Assembly: GCF_030272615.1 (NCBI RefSeq) | Contig: NC_081411.1 | Coordinates: forward strand, 216,458,154 to 216,522,153 | Direction of reading: 5' to 3' | DNA from: Cryptomeria japonica | Lineage: Eukaryota; Streptophyta; Pinopsida; Cupressales; Cupressaceae | Length of the DNA stretch: 64,000 nt | Shown here: positions 24,201-36,140 of the stretch, piece after piece | Position numbering within the stretch: position 1 is the stretch's first letter | Layout: every line of letters begins with the position of its first letter | Translations under genes and position numbers: made by a program | Notes under the pieces: generated by a model | The model's input: the letters and a program-made list of their open reading frames with translations, nothing else | Databases searched by the model: none | Told to the model about the DNA's origin: nothing

Positions 24201-25871
24201 GCCTTGGGTTTCCTCCTTTTTTATGGATATTTTGAAATTTTCCCGCCCTTCTTCCTTTGGAGGCAAGCATGTTTGCTGGATTTGTTTAGGTGGCAAGTAT
24301 GCTTTGTAGGTAAGAAATTATTTTTAGCTATAAAGTATGGTTACGATTTGGCACAGGCAGCAAGGGTGGTTACCTTTCATGGTTTTTAGGGTGGCGGATT
24401 GTCAGTGAGCATGCTTGGACATGGTCTTTTCACTTTGATTTCACATGAGTGCTTTATGTGCTTTGATTGCTTTGTGTTGTACGGAGAGGTTGATTATTTG
24501 TAGCAATGTGTCACGGTATTTGTGCTGTGATCATGTTTGGGTAAGCATTTCATTAAGTTGCATCGGATGGGATCTTTTGTACTACTTTTTTGCTGCCTCC
24601 ATCGTGAGAAGTTTTTGGATATGAATTTTTTTATTTATGTTGTTATCTCTCACTAGTTTTAATCTTGCTCATTGCCTTTACTTGTAATCATGAAGTGGTG
24701 TGGTTCTTCTTGCTCACGTTTTGGGTGGTTGTTGTCTTTAAAAGCCAATAGCTTTTTTGAATCATGCAGTAGGCTTTGTCTTATTCTTTCTGGGATTTAC
24801 ATATGTCGAGTGCCTCTGCTCTCTCATGATACAGGGTTATTGTCGAATGCCACCTTGAGGTATCCAATGAGGATTCGAGAAATAGCTCTGAGATGCTTGG
24901 AAGAGCATTTCATTTGTTTTCTCCTCAGGTGGATTTTGAGGTACGTAGGTTGGTGGGAAGTCTCTGGTTGCTGCCTGATTCTAATTTTTCTGGCTTTGAG
25001 ATTTTGTCTCGATTTCTCACTGTTTGCCATGACATTTTGCTTGATGAGGGTTTACTCCAACTCTTGGATTTTTGCATTCATTCCTCCCTCGATATGCACT
25101 TGGGAGCTTGTTAGATCTGCATTGGATAGTTATCATTTTGAGCTGGGCTCTTTTTATTATGGGGGCTTTCTTCCTCGTTCTGATCTTTTGGACAATGGGA
25201 GGTGTGGGGAATTATTGTTTGAATTGAGAATGGGTTTAATATGTGATAGATTGGGGGATACTCTGAGATCATTTGAAATCTTACTAGATTGGGTTCCTTC
25301 TCAATTTGTGGATAAGGCATTGGTTGTGCTTATGGGTTTACATTCGCTACTCTCTTTTGGCTTTTTGGCTTCAGCACCTCCACAACTAGAATTACCCTTG
25401 CAAATTGCCCCTCCTTCGAGCGAGAACAAGGAACCTCCTGTGGAGAGCTCAAGCTCTTGGTTTCTAACTTAATTACTCTATGCAGGTATCTTTTGGTTGA
25501 TATTTTTTTGATGTAGGTTTTTAACTGTTGAACTGTTCGAATTTTTGCGAGCTTGAGAGGCTCTGTTGCGACCTGGTTATTTGCTATGAGTCTACAAATC
25601 AAATTTCATGGTTTTCTCTCATTTTTGGCTGATGTCTGGACATTTGATATGTATATCTATAAAGCTATGTAATGGGTGGGCGTTTACAATTTGATTTTGT
25701 AATTGGGACAATCGGGTTATTTAAATTTTTTGCATTTTTGGGCCACAACTGGAGGTTTTCTTGCGGGTTCTTTCCTGTCGGTATGCCCTTTGAACCCGTT
25801 GTAAACAAAAAGATTCAATTTTAATAAAATATAGTTTAGTGGCTTGTCCACTTTTATCAAAAAAAAAAAAA
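24201..25871 (+). other. LINE 3' UTR including a 266-codon open frame
   Basis: A GT-rich 3' region ending in a poly-A tail. An open frame at 24672-25472 encodes 266 residues rich in Leu, Phe, Ser and Cys with no domain I recognise. Since the surrounding UTR has skewed composition, the frame may be chance. Confidence 0.6.
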
Positions 25872-25882
25872 ACCCTTTTATA

Positions 25883-26524
25883 GATCTATAAGTGAATTTT
25901 CCAAAATATATATCTTTTAATATTTTAATTAGTTTTTATATTTTATATTTTATTGAAAGTAGGTCATCAACACTAAAATATAAGGCTAATTATCATGTCG
26001 AGGAAAAATACTAAAATTTATTTAAAAAATTCAAAAAAAATATGATGCAGTAGAGAAAAGAATCTATGTCAAGATGATATAATTCTTTTTTAATTTGGAT
26101 AAATAATTAAGAAAAAAGGTGGTGGGAATTGGAAAGAGCTATATTTCAACACACACAACTTTTCAAATTTATTGAAAAATATATATTTATAAAAAATAGT
26201 AAAAAATATATCCATGCACTAAAGTTTCAAGTTATCAATATACACAAAAAAATTGAAGAAAAAAAGGTAAAATTTACTAAATAAAGCGTGGTGGCTTGTG
26301 TAACTTCAATTTCAACATTTTATCAGCAACTAAATTATAGTGTTTACTTTATAAAAAACCACATTCAAACTATTTTTTAAATTTTTACTAAAATTACAAA
26401 CATAAAATAGACAAAAGAATATAAATTTTATTAGTTTACATCATTCCAAAATTCAAAACATATATTTCACTTTCTATTGATTTAATTTAAAAAGTTGAAT
26501 CAACAATGACCATTTCTTTTATAA
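25883..26524. other. AT-rich spacer, no gene recognised
   Basis: AT-rich sequence that, before the LINE inserted, was continuous with 21858-22147. It separates the second and third copies of the Copia RNase H fragment. No terminal repeats were found. Confidence 0.5.
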
Positions 26525-26780
26525 AAGGTATAGTGACACTTTAATATGATAGTTCAACTATCATCTATCTAGCTACTTAAGAACCCAACTTTTCATGCCA
26601 AGACCAAGAACATTGATGTTCAATATCATTTTGTCACAAATATGGTTTAGCATGGCAAGTGAAGCTAATTAAGGTAGAGACTTTGATGAATGTTGCAAAT
26701 TCTTTAACTAAGATTGTGAGCATAGAGAAGTTTAGATGGTGTTCAAAGTCTATGGGTCTCTCAGTACCTAGTGATTAAAC
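26525..26780 (+). pseudogene. Third Copia RNase H fragment and pol C-terminus
   Basis: Repeats the YDSST..YLAT and FSCQDQEH region and then continues to the end of pol with ANSLTKIVSIEKFRWCSKS and a stop. This is the Copia 'D.LTK....KF..C...' C-terminus. It is followed by a polypurine tract and the 3' LTR. Confidence 0.85.
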
Positions 26781-26836
26781 AATGATGTTGGTATCCCTCC
26801 TATTTCTCTTGCAAGGTATTCGAAAAGTGGGAGATT

Positions 26837-27476
26837 TGTTAGGAAAATGTTGTCTCAACATTTCAACTATAAAAAGGTATTATTGATAAAAGTTTACTAT
26901 TGATAAGCAAGCCTGGGGGTTTCAAGGAAGGGGTACCCCCTTACGGGCTCCAGTCCCTTGACAAGATGGGGGTTAGGGGTAGCATGCCTTGATAGGTTTT
27001 TTGAGTGCATCACCCCCAAAACAAAATTTCATAATTTATAATTTATCATTGTGAACCTTAACCATTTATCATTAGGTCATACATCTAATGTTGAATATTT
27101 TGTGCATTTTGATTGTCCAAGAAGGAAACCCTATTTTATGAGGTCATTGTAATATGGTTGTGTATTGTGATGTATTCTAAGAGTCTGATAGTTATTGAGT
27201 TGCCTTTGGATCTCTGTTGGTGATAATCTTGTGAGAAGCTTGTTTTGCAAGTATATTATAATCCTTTGTCATTTTCTAAATAATATATTGAGCAACTTTT
27301 TAAGTGTGGGGATTTTCTCCTAGAAGGATTTTCCCCACGTAAATCACTATGTTGTGATATGCATGCTATTTATGTTTATTTTTGTTAAGTTTATGTAATC
27401 GTTGTAAATATTTGTAAAAATTTTTCATTAGCCTCCTCTCAAGATCAGTGTAGGAAGTTGTTTTGCCACCATAACA
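26837..27476 (+). mobile_element. 3' LTR of the Copia element
   Basis: Begins TGTTAGGAAAATG directly after AAAAGTGGGAGATT, a polypurine tract. The likely end is ...CCACCATAACA at 27476, giving about 640 bp, but this end is inferred from TG...CA alone. The matching 5' LTR was not found. Confidence 0.65.
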
Positions 27477-27852
27477 TCCTTACAACTAGTCTAAACATGC
27501 AAACTAGAAATCAAACTTAATACCATTAATTACATTGGATAATAACTAATGGGCCTAACTGCAAACCCTTGGGAGATTTGGGCACAATGATTGGTTGTTC
27601 TCTTTTGATTTGATTGATCGGATAATTACTTTGATGTGAAAATGCAAGAACTAGGATAAATTATTTAAAATTGAAATTAATCAACATAAATAGATAGATA
27701 CAAAACTGGAAATGAACTGAGATGTACAAAACTAGAAAGGGGATACAGAGAAGAACTTGTGTCTAAATCAATGCTCAAAATGGTTACACTATATCTAGGC
27801 ACCATACTTGATAGGTGACCAAGTGTAGAACGAGAGTCCAATTGGTCTCAAG
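27477..27852. other. Left flank of the CACTA-bounded block
   Basis: No coding. The last words before the CACTA end (...CCAATTGGTCTCAAG) read naturally into those after the right end (AGGAATCTCCAAATTGG), suggesting that one pre-insertion sequence was split. That reading is inferred. Confidence 0.4.
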
Positions 27853-28115
27853 CACTAATACATTTAGCCTAAAATTTTGACGGAGGTTTCCGACGGAGAA
27901 GGTATATTGTGATCAAACTTGATTTTTTTTTTTTAAAATGCCCGATTTCGTCGGAATTCCGACGATAATTCAACATTTGGTTTCAATGTAGAAGGAATTG
28001 ACAATGACATTATGGTTTTTTTAGAAAAAGTGCCCGCATTCGTCGAAATTCCGACGACCGCGTGCATTACTTAAAAAAAAAAGAAAAGACCAAGTCATTT
28101 CATAAATCCTGCCTC
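27853..28115. repeat. CACTA left terminus and subterminal region
   Basis: Starts with CACTA and holds the palindromes CGTCGGAATTCCGACGA near 27949 and CGTCGAAATTCCGACGAC near 28042. It pairs as an inverted repeat with 17440-17704 over about 260 bp, much more closely than with the end at 39305. Confidence 0.85.
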
Positions 28116-28159
28116 TCATTCATCCCACCTTTGTAGCGAACCTATGGGTTTAATCATGG

Positions 28160-28263
28160 CGGGGAAGATCATTGGTCACTTCCCAAGGAACTGCCCCAAG
28201 TAGAGCTGGAACTAAGATTGCTGGAAGCTCTGGAGATTTACCACCCTGTCAAATTACAAGGTT
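28160..28263 (+). pseudogene. Possible captured exon of an EAF7/CT20-like NuA4 subunit
   Basis: A short plus-strand frame gives WSLPKELPQVELELRLLEAL and then EIYHPVKLQ, followed at once by AGGT, a plausible splice donor. The LLEALEIYPP.KLQG pattern is what I recall for plant EAF7-like (CT20 family) chromatin-complex subunits. The segment is only about 30 codons, so the match is weak. It could instead be a chance frame. Confidence 0.3.
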
Positions 28264-29593
28264 GCCCTCATTTCAATCCCTTCTATTATTTTATTCATGC
28301 GAATCATATTGTTCCCCTTTTTTGAGTTTTGTATGAAAATAGTGATCATAAATTGAAAAATATTGGCATGGCATGGATGGTGTGTCATTGTGATGCACAA
28401 TTTATCTGATAATTTTGTATGCACTTATTTGGTTTTGCTTGGTGAGGCCAACTTTAATGCAGTAAAAACAATGCTTTGATCACATTCTTGAATATTTATA
28501 AATCGAGTCACACTTGAATGTCGCCTATAATTGTTATGCTACAACTTAATCGCATGTCTAGTGGAGTAATAGACGACCTTATTTTGCTGGATAGATTTGG
28601 CAATTGGGTCATACTGTGGTGAGTGTCTCCCATTACCATTCCACTGCAACCTTTTAGACCACAACTATGGGATGCATATGGGACAACTCACTCCTCAAAC
28701 TTTAAATCAGAATACTTCCACGGCCAAGGGTTTAAACTTTAAACCTGTACATATACTATTGCTGTCCATAACTGAGAAATAATTACGAAAACCTAAATGA
28801 GCTGTTGTTTCTCAATTTATATGGATATATATGTGTTGGTGTTTCCTACTGGTTCTTATATTTTCTCTAAAGAACAGTCATATCTTCATTAGTTTACTAA
28901 TTTGAAAGAAATTAGGAAAGGTCTAGTACCAGCTTGTAGAGTTACTATAAAAGTTTTAAAAGAAGATTGAGATTTACCTTCCTCTAAATGTGTTACTAGT
29001 ATAGGGAGATCCTCTGTCCTCTACTTCCTTGATCTTCTTGACACCTATTCATTCTTATAGTATGTAGTTCAGTTAATTCATATATCATACTAAAAACCCC
29101 ATCTTCATTATTTTCATCATTGATCTTTGAGAACAGATTCAGAAAAGTCATATTGTTTATAGAGATATATGTCTTCTTCTACTACACCCCTCCATGATAT
29201 TGCATTAGTCATGTAGACTAATTTAACAATTGTGTTCTTACAAGAGCAGTTTGAAGTGATGTGGCAAAGCTTGTTGCAAATATAGTAGATTATAGTTTTG
29301 GATCGAGGCTTGGGATACTTGCACTTGCAAAGGTAAGTGTGTTCGGAGCATGAAAATGATGATGATTAAAGGACCACTTACAAAAAAATGAGTTTGTATT
29401 TTTTGTGAGAGTAATGCTTGTGAGTAAAGGGCTAGCAACCCAAGGGGCCAGTTTAAGGAAAGTAAGGATCATGAGACTTGTTTTATTGCTTAGTAAAATT
29501 TTGAATATATTTGTTCTGATTGATGAAATGAATTATTTCAATTTGAGCCATATCAATGAGATGAATCAAAGAACAAGTAGAAATAATTGTTGG
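28264..29593. other. No gene recognised
   Basis: AT-rich DNA with short frames. One at 29320-29490 is Cys-containing but matches no family I know. The last 100 bp may be the internal end of the LTR element that follows. Confidence 0.4.
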
Positions 29594-29905
29594 TGTAATA
29601 GGGATATTACCTAGCTACTTCCACTATTAGGTCATTTTTATGCCTTATCATTTTAGTTTACTTAAGGTATACATAGGATACTTATCACTTTATGTCTCAT
29701 ATCATAAGATTAAGATACTTTCATAATCGTATGATATCCTACATGTCTCATCTTGACCTATATAATCAAGGGGTTCTATTTATAATCTCATTCATTCATA
29801 TTGTAAACTTGCATTCATTGATAGGAATATAGTTTATTCGTGTCATATTGATCTTCTCATTTTGTTGTGCTTTCCACTAGACCTCTAGATCTTGGGTGGC
29901 TATCT
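29594..29905 (+). mobile_element. Decayed Copia LTR related to the one at 60905
   Basis: Starts TGTAATAGG preceded by GTTG, like TGTAAATTATG preceded by GTTG at 60905. Shared words include AATATAGTTTATTC and CTCTAGATCTT in the same order. The end is not clear. Confidence 0.55.
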
Positions 29906-30398
29906 CCATAGTCAAATCTTAAAATATTTACCTTTCTAGATTCTATAAAAGAAATGGTTTTATCAAGAATATCATATGGAATAGCTTCTAAATATTTGCA
30001 TTTGATAACAATATTGTTAGAGCATTTTTCTTTATAGGAAAATAATCTAAACTAGACTTTTTTTTTCAAGCTAAGACAAAACAAAGTAAGGTAGTACAAT
30101 AATCACTTTCTCTAAATTGAGATTTTTTGGCAAAATTTTCCAAAAAGATCTCTAAATTAGTCACATAAACATACTTTCTCACTATCTTCCCCTCCATATA
30201 ACCCCTTGGATCAAATAAGGGTATAATTCTGAATGCTCTCAAGTTATACATAGTAATATCTTTGTCACATTGTTTTAAGTTTCATATCTCATGGTAGTGG
30301 TTACTCTTGTCATATGATTTCTATTGTGTAGATGGGTCCTTGAGCCCTGGTTTAATCCCATTTTTTTTTATCTATATCAAAGATATTCTTGGCATCCT

Positions 30399-30917
30399 CA
30401 CTCAATGGCGATCAAGCTCTCCCTACCCAGATTAACCTATCTCTAAATTTGGAAAATGGGTGCAGAAGTTTGAGTATGAGTACTCTTCGGTTATTTTTCA
30501 TGCTTGTAAGGAGAAAAATAAGGATGAAACTTTCCCTATTTCCTAGGAGATTCAAAATATTGATTCTAATCAAGGGAGTTCCCCTTTGGATTGTTCAAGG
30601 ATATATAATGCTTTGGGTTCTAATGATGGATGTGCCAATGATATTATGTCCCTTCGTTGTCTCAAGAAAATAGGATTTGGAGAGAAGGGTCCTTCCTTTG
30701 TGCTCAATCAAAGAGCTTTGGATCAATTTTTTAAACCACCCTGATTTTAGGATGGTTCATTTTTGCTTTCATTATTCCGCCTCTTGTTGTTTTGTTGTTT
30801 TGGAGCTGTTTTGTTTTGTTGTTTTGTTGGGATTAATGCTTCATCTTTCTCTTTGCACAAGGGATCAGGGCCCTTTCAAAATCCCTTCTTATCTAATTAA
30901 AAACACTCAATGATGAT
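30399..30917 (+). mobile_element. Short LINE-derived retroposon with imperfect target duplication
   Basis: CACTCAATG-GCGAT at 30399-30412 and CACTCAATG-ATGAT at 30904-30917 bracket a 491-bp insert ending in ...CTAATTAAAAA. A stop-poor plus-strand frame with an AGCTTTGGATCAATTTTTTAA stretch near its end shows no known domain. The 3' tail resembles the retroposon at 7785-7963. Confidence 0.55.
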
Positions 30918-32350
30918 GGATCATTATAGTCCCCCCTCTATGCTTGGATTTAAAAATAGAATGAACTCTAACTACTTGTTTAATTCTAATAGAATATGAC
31001 ATTAGGATACCTAGGTAGCATAAGAGGTTGTTCACTAAATTCTTCCACCTTAATGATAGTTAATGTTAAGGATAGAATGAAACAAACTCTTGTTCATGGA
31101 TCACCTTCTTAGCCTCCTATGGAAGTCATTCTTTGTGTGGTCTACCATGACTATAATCAGGGTCTTAATAAATGTATTAGATACTCTCTATTATCAATAA
31201 GAGAGTTATCATAATATAGTCGTGGTGAGTAGTTACAAATAAGATTAGTGGGTCCATAGTTCCCACTTGGTTTGTACTTAGAAAATTATCATTTCTTAGT
31301 TGTATGGAAACTACAAATTCATGCATCTAGCCAACAATACATAGTAGCTATTATATGATTCCACTAATGAGAAAAGCCTAGTCAATCTTATAGTTTGTGG
31401 AATTAGTCATGTCCCTCATATAGAATGTCTATATATGGAGTATTATTGCCTATAGATTACCTATTATTTTGCTTAATAATGTGATTATTTCACATACATC
31501 ATAAAAGTGCCATTCTAATATGTTTGTGCATCAATCTTGAAACCATATTTTTATTAACCAACCAATGATAAGAATTATCTTAAACACGCCTCTATATTTG
31601 AATCCCACTAGCTTTGATAATCAACCATAATAACCTTAACAATGCATCGATGGCAACAATGCCTAATAAATCATCAATTGTCTTAGGTGAATCTAGCCAA
31701 AGCCAACCCATCAAATCCACTAATCTCCCTTGCATCCCAATCATAAAATTTTATGGTTGTTGGAACAAGCTTGGGAGATTTAGTTCTTCCTTTGCAAATC
31801 AACATACCCTATTTTGGTTTCCCAAATATTTACTAAATAACTTTGAAGATAAATTGGGAAGAGAATCCATCATATAGATATTTCTTTTCAACAGCCTTAG
31901 AGGACATTGTTTTGTCTATCATTTATTATAATAGCTAATACCCAATTTTTTTATAAGATAACAAGCAAAACTCCTCTTCACAAACTATGTTTTCCTTAAT
32001 AATCCAAGAATGAAAAAAGGAACCCACATAAAAATTACTTACTCCCTACCATGAAGGAAAAAGAACATCCAATTTAAAGATAGATGTACCAAAAGGAAAG
32101 AAATATCAATTCAAAATTTGTCTTGAACTTATACATTGAATCTATACACATGAGAATCCCCTTAATAACTCTCTCACAACTTTCAATGCTAGAAGAATGA
32201 GTGTTTTCACAAGACTTTCATACGATGATATTTATATCAAGATTCACTTACATAGTTTTAGAGTCAAGCTAGCCCATTCTCATGAGTAGTTTACATGAAC
32301 CCCTCATAAGAATGGATCACTTAGTACTCATTTTATCAAAGTGATGCTCA
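30918..32350. other. No gene recognised
   Basis: AT-rich DNA. The longest frame (31614-31877) ends in CWNKLGRFSSSFANQ and similar sequence that I cannot place in any family. Confidence 0.4.
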
Positions 32351-32351
32351 T

Positions 32352-32443
32352 ATCGGTGAAGTATTAGGGATTCCTAGGAGGTCACCCATACTAATACTAC
32401 TCTAAATCAAGCACATTTAACCATGTAGATTGTCCCAAGATCA
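32352..32443 (-). pseudogene. 5S rRNA-derived fragment
   Basis: The minus strand matches the 3' two thirds of plant 5S rRNA. Landmarks are GTGCTTG, then AGAGTAGTATTAGTATGGG, then GGGTGACCTCCTAGGAA, which correspond to the internal control region (box A, intermediate element, box C). The 5' part is missing and mutations are scattered. It is a pseudogene or part of a 5S-derived element such as a Cassandra-type TRIM LTR. Confidence 0.78.
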
Positions 32444-32539
32444 AACCCATTCAACTTGCCACCCCATTTGCAAAACCTTCATCAAGTGGTGTGCCTTATA
32501 AACCATTCATTATAGAGCAACTTTAGCTTATCCATTGAC

Positions 32540-32980
32540 AAGTGGGAGGTGTTGATGTGTTTTTTATGCACATGCGAACATAGAATAAAATACCCAAAAG
32601 TATCTTATCCTCTCTTGAACAAAGTTACTCAAATGCTGGAGATTTGCTTAAGGATCACTTGAGACAACTCCAAGGTTCTGGTATGTCGAGTCACGACATG
32701 TGGATAAACATAGTTGGTTGATGTGATTGCTGTTATCACAAGGGGACTTACATTGAATTGTCGAATGCTTGAATAGTTGGAACTTGATCATCTGATATTT
32801 CAATCTCGCAATGCTTTTTGTCCTAAACTAACTTGAATTGAAAAAAGGGCAAAAGGTGAAGTGTTAATAAAATCTATTCTAAGGCCTAGACTGTAAGAAG
32901 ATGGATGAATGATTAGATGGAATCCTACTAAGTGAGGTCTCAACATAGGGTTATATGAGACAGGGGTAAGTTCAATAGTG
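32540..32980 (+). mobile_element. Polypurine tract and LTR start of a retrotransposon
   Basis: AAGTGGGAGG at 32540-32549 is a typical polypurine tract, followed by TGTTGATGTG, an LTR start. The region near 32945-32970 carries the reverse complement of the dispersed repeat at 14745. The LTR 3' end was not found. Confidence 0.5.
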
Positions 32981-34495
32981 ATTTCTCCTCTACAACCTTT
33001 TCCAGTCTGTGCGAAAATGAGAGCTTGACAACATTCTTTCGCTTTTAGCTAGCTAAATTTTTCAAGAATTTTATCTCTAGATTTAATATTTCTTTTCTTG
33101 CATGAATCTATTAATTTTGAGATAACAGATCTTGCCTTCATGAATTGATCCTAGTTTATCCCTTTAGCCCTGATTAATTTATTTAGAGTGTTTAGTTCCA
33201 TTTTAATCCTTTCTTTTACAATTAAATATTATTAAAAAATTGTATTATTGTTCCAAATTTTGTGGATATTTAGGAGACACAAATAAAATATAAATGTAAT
33301 CATTCCATATTTTTGTAGGAGATATTGGAATGAGACTAATAGGAAGAGTAGTAAACATGAGTCACAATGAGCACTTTAGAATAAATCTAAACATTATAAG
33401 GAAGAGTAGCTTGGAAAAATAGAAGCGTAATTTATTTTCCAATATGCAAGATTATTACTTGGGAAAGAATCTTGAAAGAGGATTGAAAAGATTCCTTGAG
33501 ATAACATTGTCTCACTTATCCAAAATTATGAGGAAGGATTCATTAATGAAATGGTCATTAACAAGATGGAGAGAATAATAATTAGGAAGAGATAGATTTC
33601 ACATGCTACTAGGTGACTAGATTGGAGAGAAACTAGAGGCAAATAATTTAGCTTGGCCATGACACAAAGTCTTAGAATAGATGCCAACCTTGGTGAATTG
33701 AATGAAAATCCCAAACAATTAATGAGTGGTGAGACAAGTAGAGTCATCTATAAATTTTGTTTTGAATAAAATAAAGAAAAAATGGGACTAAAACCAAGGG
33801 AAATGCACATGGAAATGATATGATGAAAATCAAAATAAATAGTTTGAAGATAATATTAGTTACCTAAAGGATATTCCACTTGATTATTTGGTATATCATA
33901 ACTATTTTGACAAATTTTGAAACCATTAGAGGTACCTTTTACTTCTGTAGATGAGGCATTCATTCATGTTGAAGTTGTGATAGCTTATTTGCCTCTTTAT
34001 AGACAACAAATTATCCATACAAATTATCATATATACTTGTAACCTCCATCCCAAACCACCTATTTCACTCTTCCTCCTTTGTGTACCTCTTTTATTCTTC
34101 CATTACCTCTTCGCTTACCTAAATTCAATCCAAAACATAGTGTATATAGCATCAAAAAAATTCCATATTTGATTAATATTATCCACAACATATCGAAAAG
34201 ACAAATACCACACTTACTATGTCATCAACCAAAAATAATTTACTTACATATTCAAAGAGTTCAATAATGGAGAAACATCCATGCGGTGCTCTACACATGT
34301 CCTTGAAGGTTCAAGAAATAATTATCCTCTATTGGTCCAAACTTTAAATCACTTTCCATGCATGAAAATAATTGCAACCATACACAATTTCCCACCCAAT
34401 AGATTCTCTCAAACTAGTTTACTATCTTAACATAGGGTCAAGGAAAAGAGGGGCCAAAATAGGAATCCAAGTGTCTTAAAAGCCTTCAAGACCAT
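32981..34495. other. No gene recognised
   Basis: AT-rich, stops in all frames. Nothing identifiable. Confidence 0.4.
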
Positions 34496-34499
34496 AGTG

Positions 34500-34592
34500 G
34501 TGAGGATTGAATTTCTTTCTTTAGTGGTATCTTTCTGTAGATTAATTAGTTGGGGATTATATTAGGACCTTTTCCTAATTAAAAAAAAAATA
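34500..34592 (+). mobile_element. LINE-type 3' tail
   Basis: ...GGACCTTTTCCTAATTAAAAAAAAAA resembles the tails at 7940-7963 and 30870-30903. Its 5' limit and target duplication were not found. Confidence 0.4.
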
Positions 34593-34694
34593 TAAAGATT
34601 ACATCCCTAAATATTGCATTCATAATAGAATAAATTTCTGCAATATTGAGACTATATTCATAATAGATTTATAGTGATGAATAAAGAAATATTT

Positions 34695-35210
34695 AAGATT
34701 ATCAAAAAATTGATGTTTTCTTTCTCCCAACCGTCATTGGATATTGGGTGATCTTTGAGGCATTATGTCAAATAGTTCATGTGCCTTATCTAAGCTTACA
34801 TATTTTGCATGCATGTGTACCTGGGCAGTTGCACTACAACATCTATACTCACTAATCACATTTGGTTGGAAGTTTCTAAATCCATTTCAAACACATCTTG
34901 TGCATATCCTACAATCATAGCATTCCATTAGATCATGTTTCTTTGATGCATCTCACTAAATAGTTCACGCACTTTCATGTCTATACTTCCACATTTTCCA
35001 AACATGTCAAATAGAGCATTTCCAACCGTAAGCATCTGATATTAATTGCCCTTACCTTCTGCTTTGATGGAAGCCCATACTCTATTCCAAAGCTCCCATT
35101 TTGGCACAGGTAGAGAGTACGTTGGCAAATAAAACTGATCGAAATGGAAATCTATTTGTTGCATTGATTGCATTGTGAGGACGCTTATGTATTTCATCGA
35201 CAACATAAAG
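34695..35210 (-). pseudogene. PPR (pentatricopeptide repeat) protein fragment
   Basis: The minus strand reads FRSVLFANVLSTCAKMGALE, then after a short disrupted stretch VGNALFDMFGKCGSID, VRELFSEMHQRNMI, a stop, WNAMIVGYAQD and finally LDKAHELFDIMPQRS. These are the PLS-type PPR repeat landmarks (the canonical form is 'vgNaLvdmYaKCG.i..A..lFd.Mp.rnviSWNamI.GYa'). PPR proteins bind organellar RNA. At least three stops are present. Its presence between CACTA ends suggests capture from a host gene, although an older independent pseudogene is possible. Confidence 0.85.
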
Positions 35211-35557
35211 TAGGAAAGGACATGAGAATATCTCCTTGGGGAGGTATTCTATGATAGCTGTGAGGTAGATGAGAGTTTCTTATGCCATTTGCTTTGTTCT
35301 ATGCAGTCAAACGCGAGAACACTATTTGAATTCAAATGCTAACAATGATTATCTTTTTAACAGAAACAGACAGGAAGGGACATCAAGGGAAGGAATGGGC
35401 CCACAACACACCTAAGCAGTCAAAGTTTAGTGTGTGTTGTTTAAGGCTGCCCCCTTAAGACATCATAATTGGTTGGCTCTTCACTCCTAAGACCTTCAAA
35501 AGTCTTTAATGGCTTCATTGAGTCCTTTTGTCTTCCAAATTCACTTGCACCAACTTG

Positions 35558-36140
35558 AATTCTCCTTCAATGCTTGATTGCCTGTTCACTTGGAATTGAA
35601 TTGATTTTATAACTAAGAGATCACTTGAATTGTAGGTAGACCCCTTCAAATGACAGAGTAGGCTTCCTTTTATACCTTATATATGTCTTGAAAGCATTTT
35701 ATCCCAATGGCTTTAAGTTAAAGTACTTTCTCTTCTATCTGGTATTGGTGGAGTAGATCCTTTTATGATATGTAAGTTGAGAATATTTTATGAAAGGTCC
35801 CTAAATGAATACACTTTAAACTGATTTTAATATACCTTGAAGTGTGCAATATGGAAGGTTTGTATTCTTAATCTCCTGCCCATTTATTAATTTAAAAGAT
35901 GATATCTTTATTAAATATCTTTATTAACTTGATTTCTCCTTCAATTCTTGATGAATGCTTGATTGCATGTTCACTTGGAATTGAATTGATTTTATAATTA
36001 AAAGATCACTTGAATTGTAGGTAAACCCCTTCAAATGATAGGGTAGGCTTCCTTTTATACCTAATATATGTCTTGAAAGCATTTTATTGTGATGGCTTTA
36101 AATTAAAGTACTTTCTCTTCTATCTAGGATTGATGGAGTA
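35558..36140. repeat. Direct repeat of about 195 bp containing DRM motif I
   Basis: The segment from TTCTCCTTCAATGCTTGATT (35558) to the motif I region near 35757 is repeated from about 35936 to 36138, with about 90% identity by eye. Both copies hold GATCACTTGAATTGTAGGTA and the DRM coding piece. Confidence 0.88.
35690..35757 (+). pseudogene. DRM methyltransferase fragment, motif I, copy 1
   Basis: Reads VLKAFYPNGFKLK and, after a one-base shift, KVLSLLSGIGGV. This matches the FPDG...VLSLFSGIGG SAM-binding motif I of plant DRM-type cytosine-5 methyltransferases. Confidence 0.78.

Larger units (their letters stand above)
22159..25871 (+). mobile_element. 5'-truncated L1-type LINE with 11-bp target duplication
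   Basis: A 3.7 kb insert bounded by ACCCTTTTATA at 22148-22158 and 25872-25882, with a poly-A run of about 14 at its 3' end. It starts inside the C-terminal part of the reverse transcriptase and runs through a zf-RVT region, an RNase H domain and a 3' UTR of about 1.65 kb. Confidence 0.9.
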
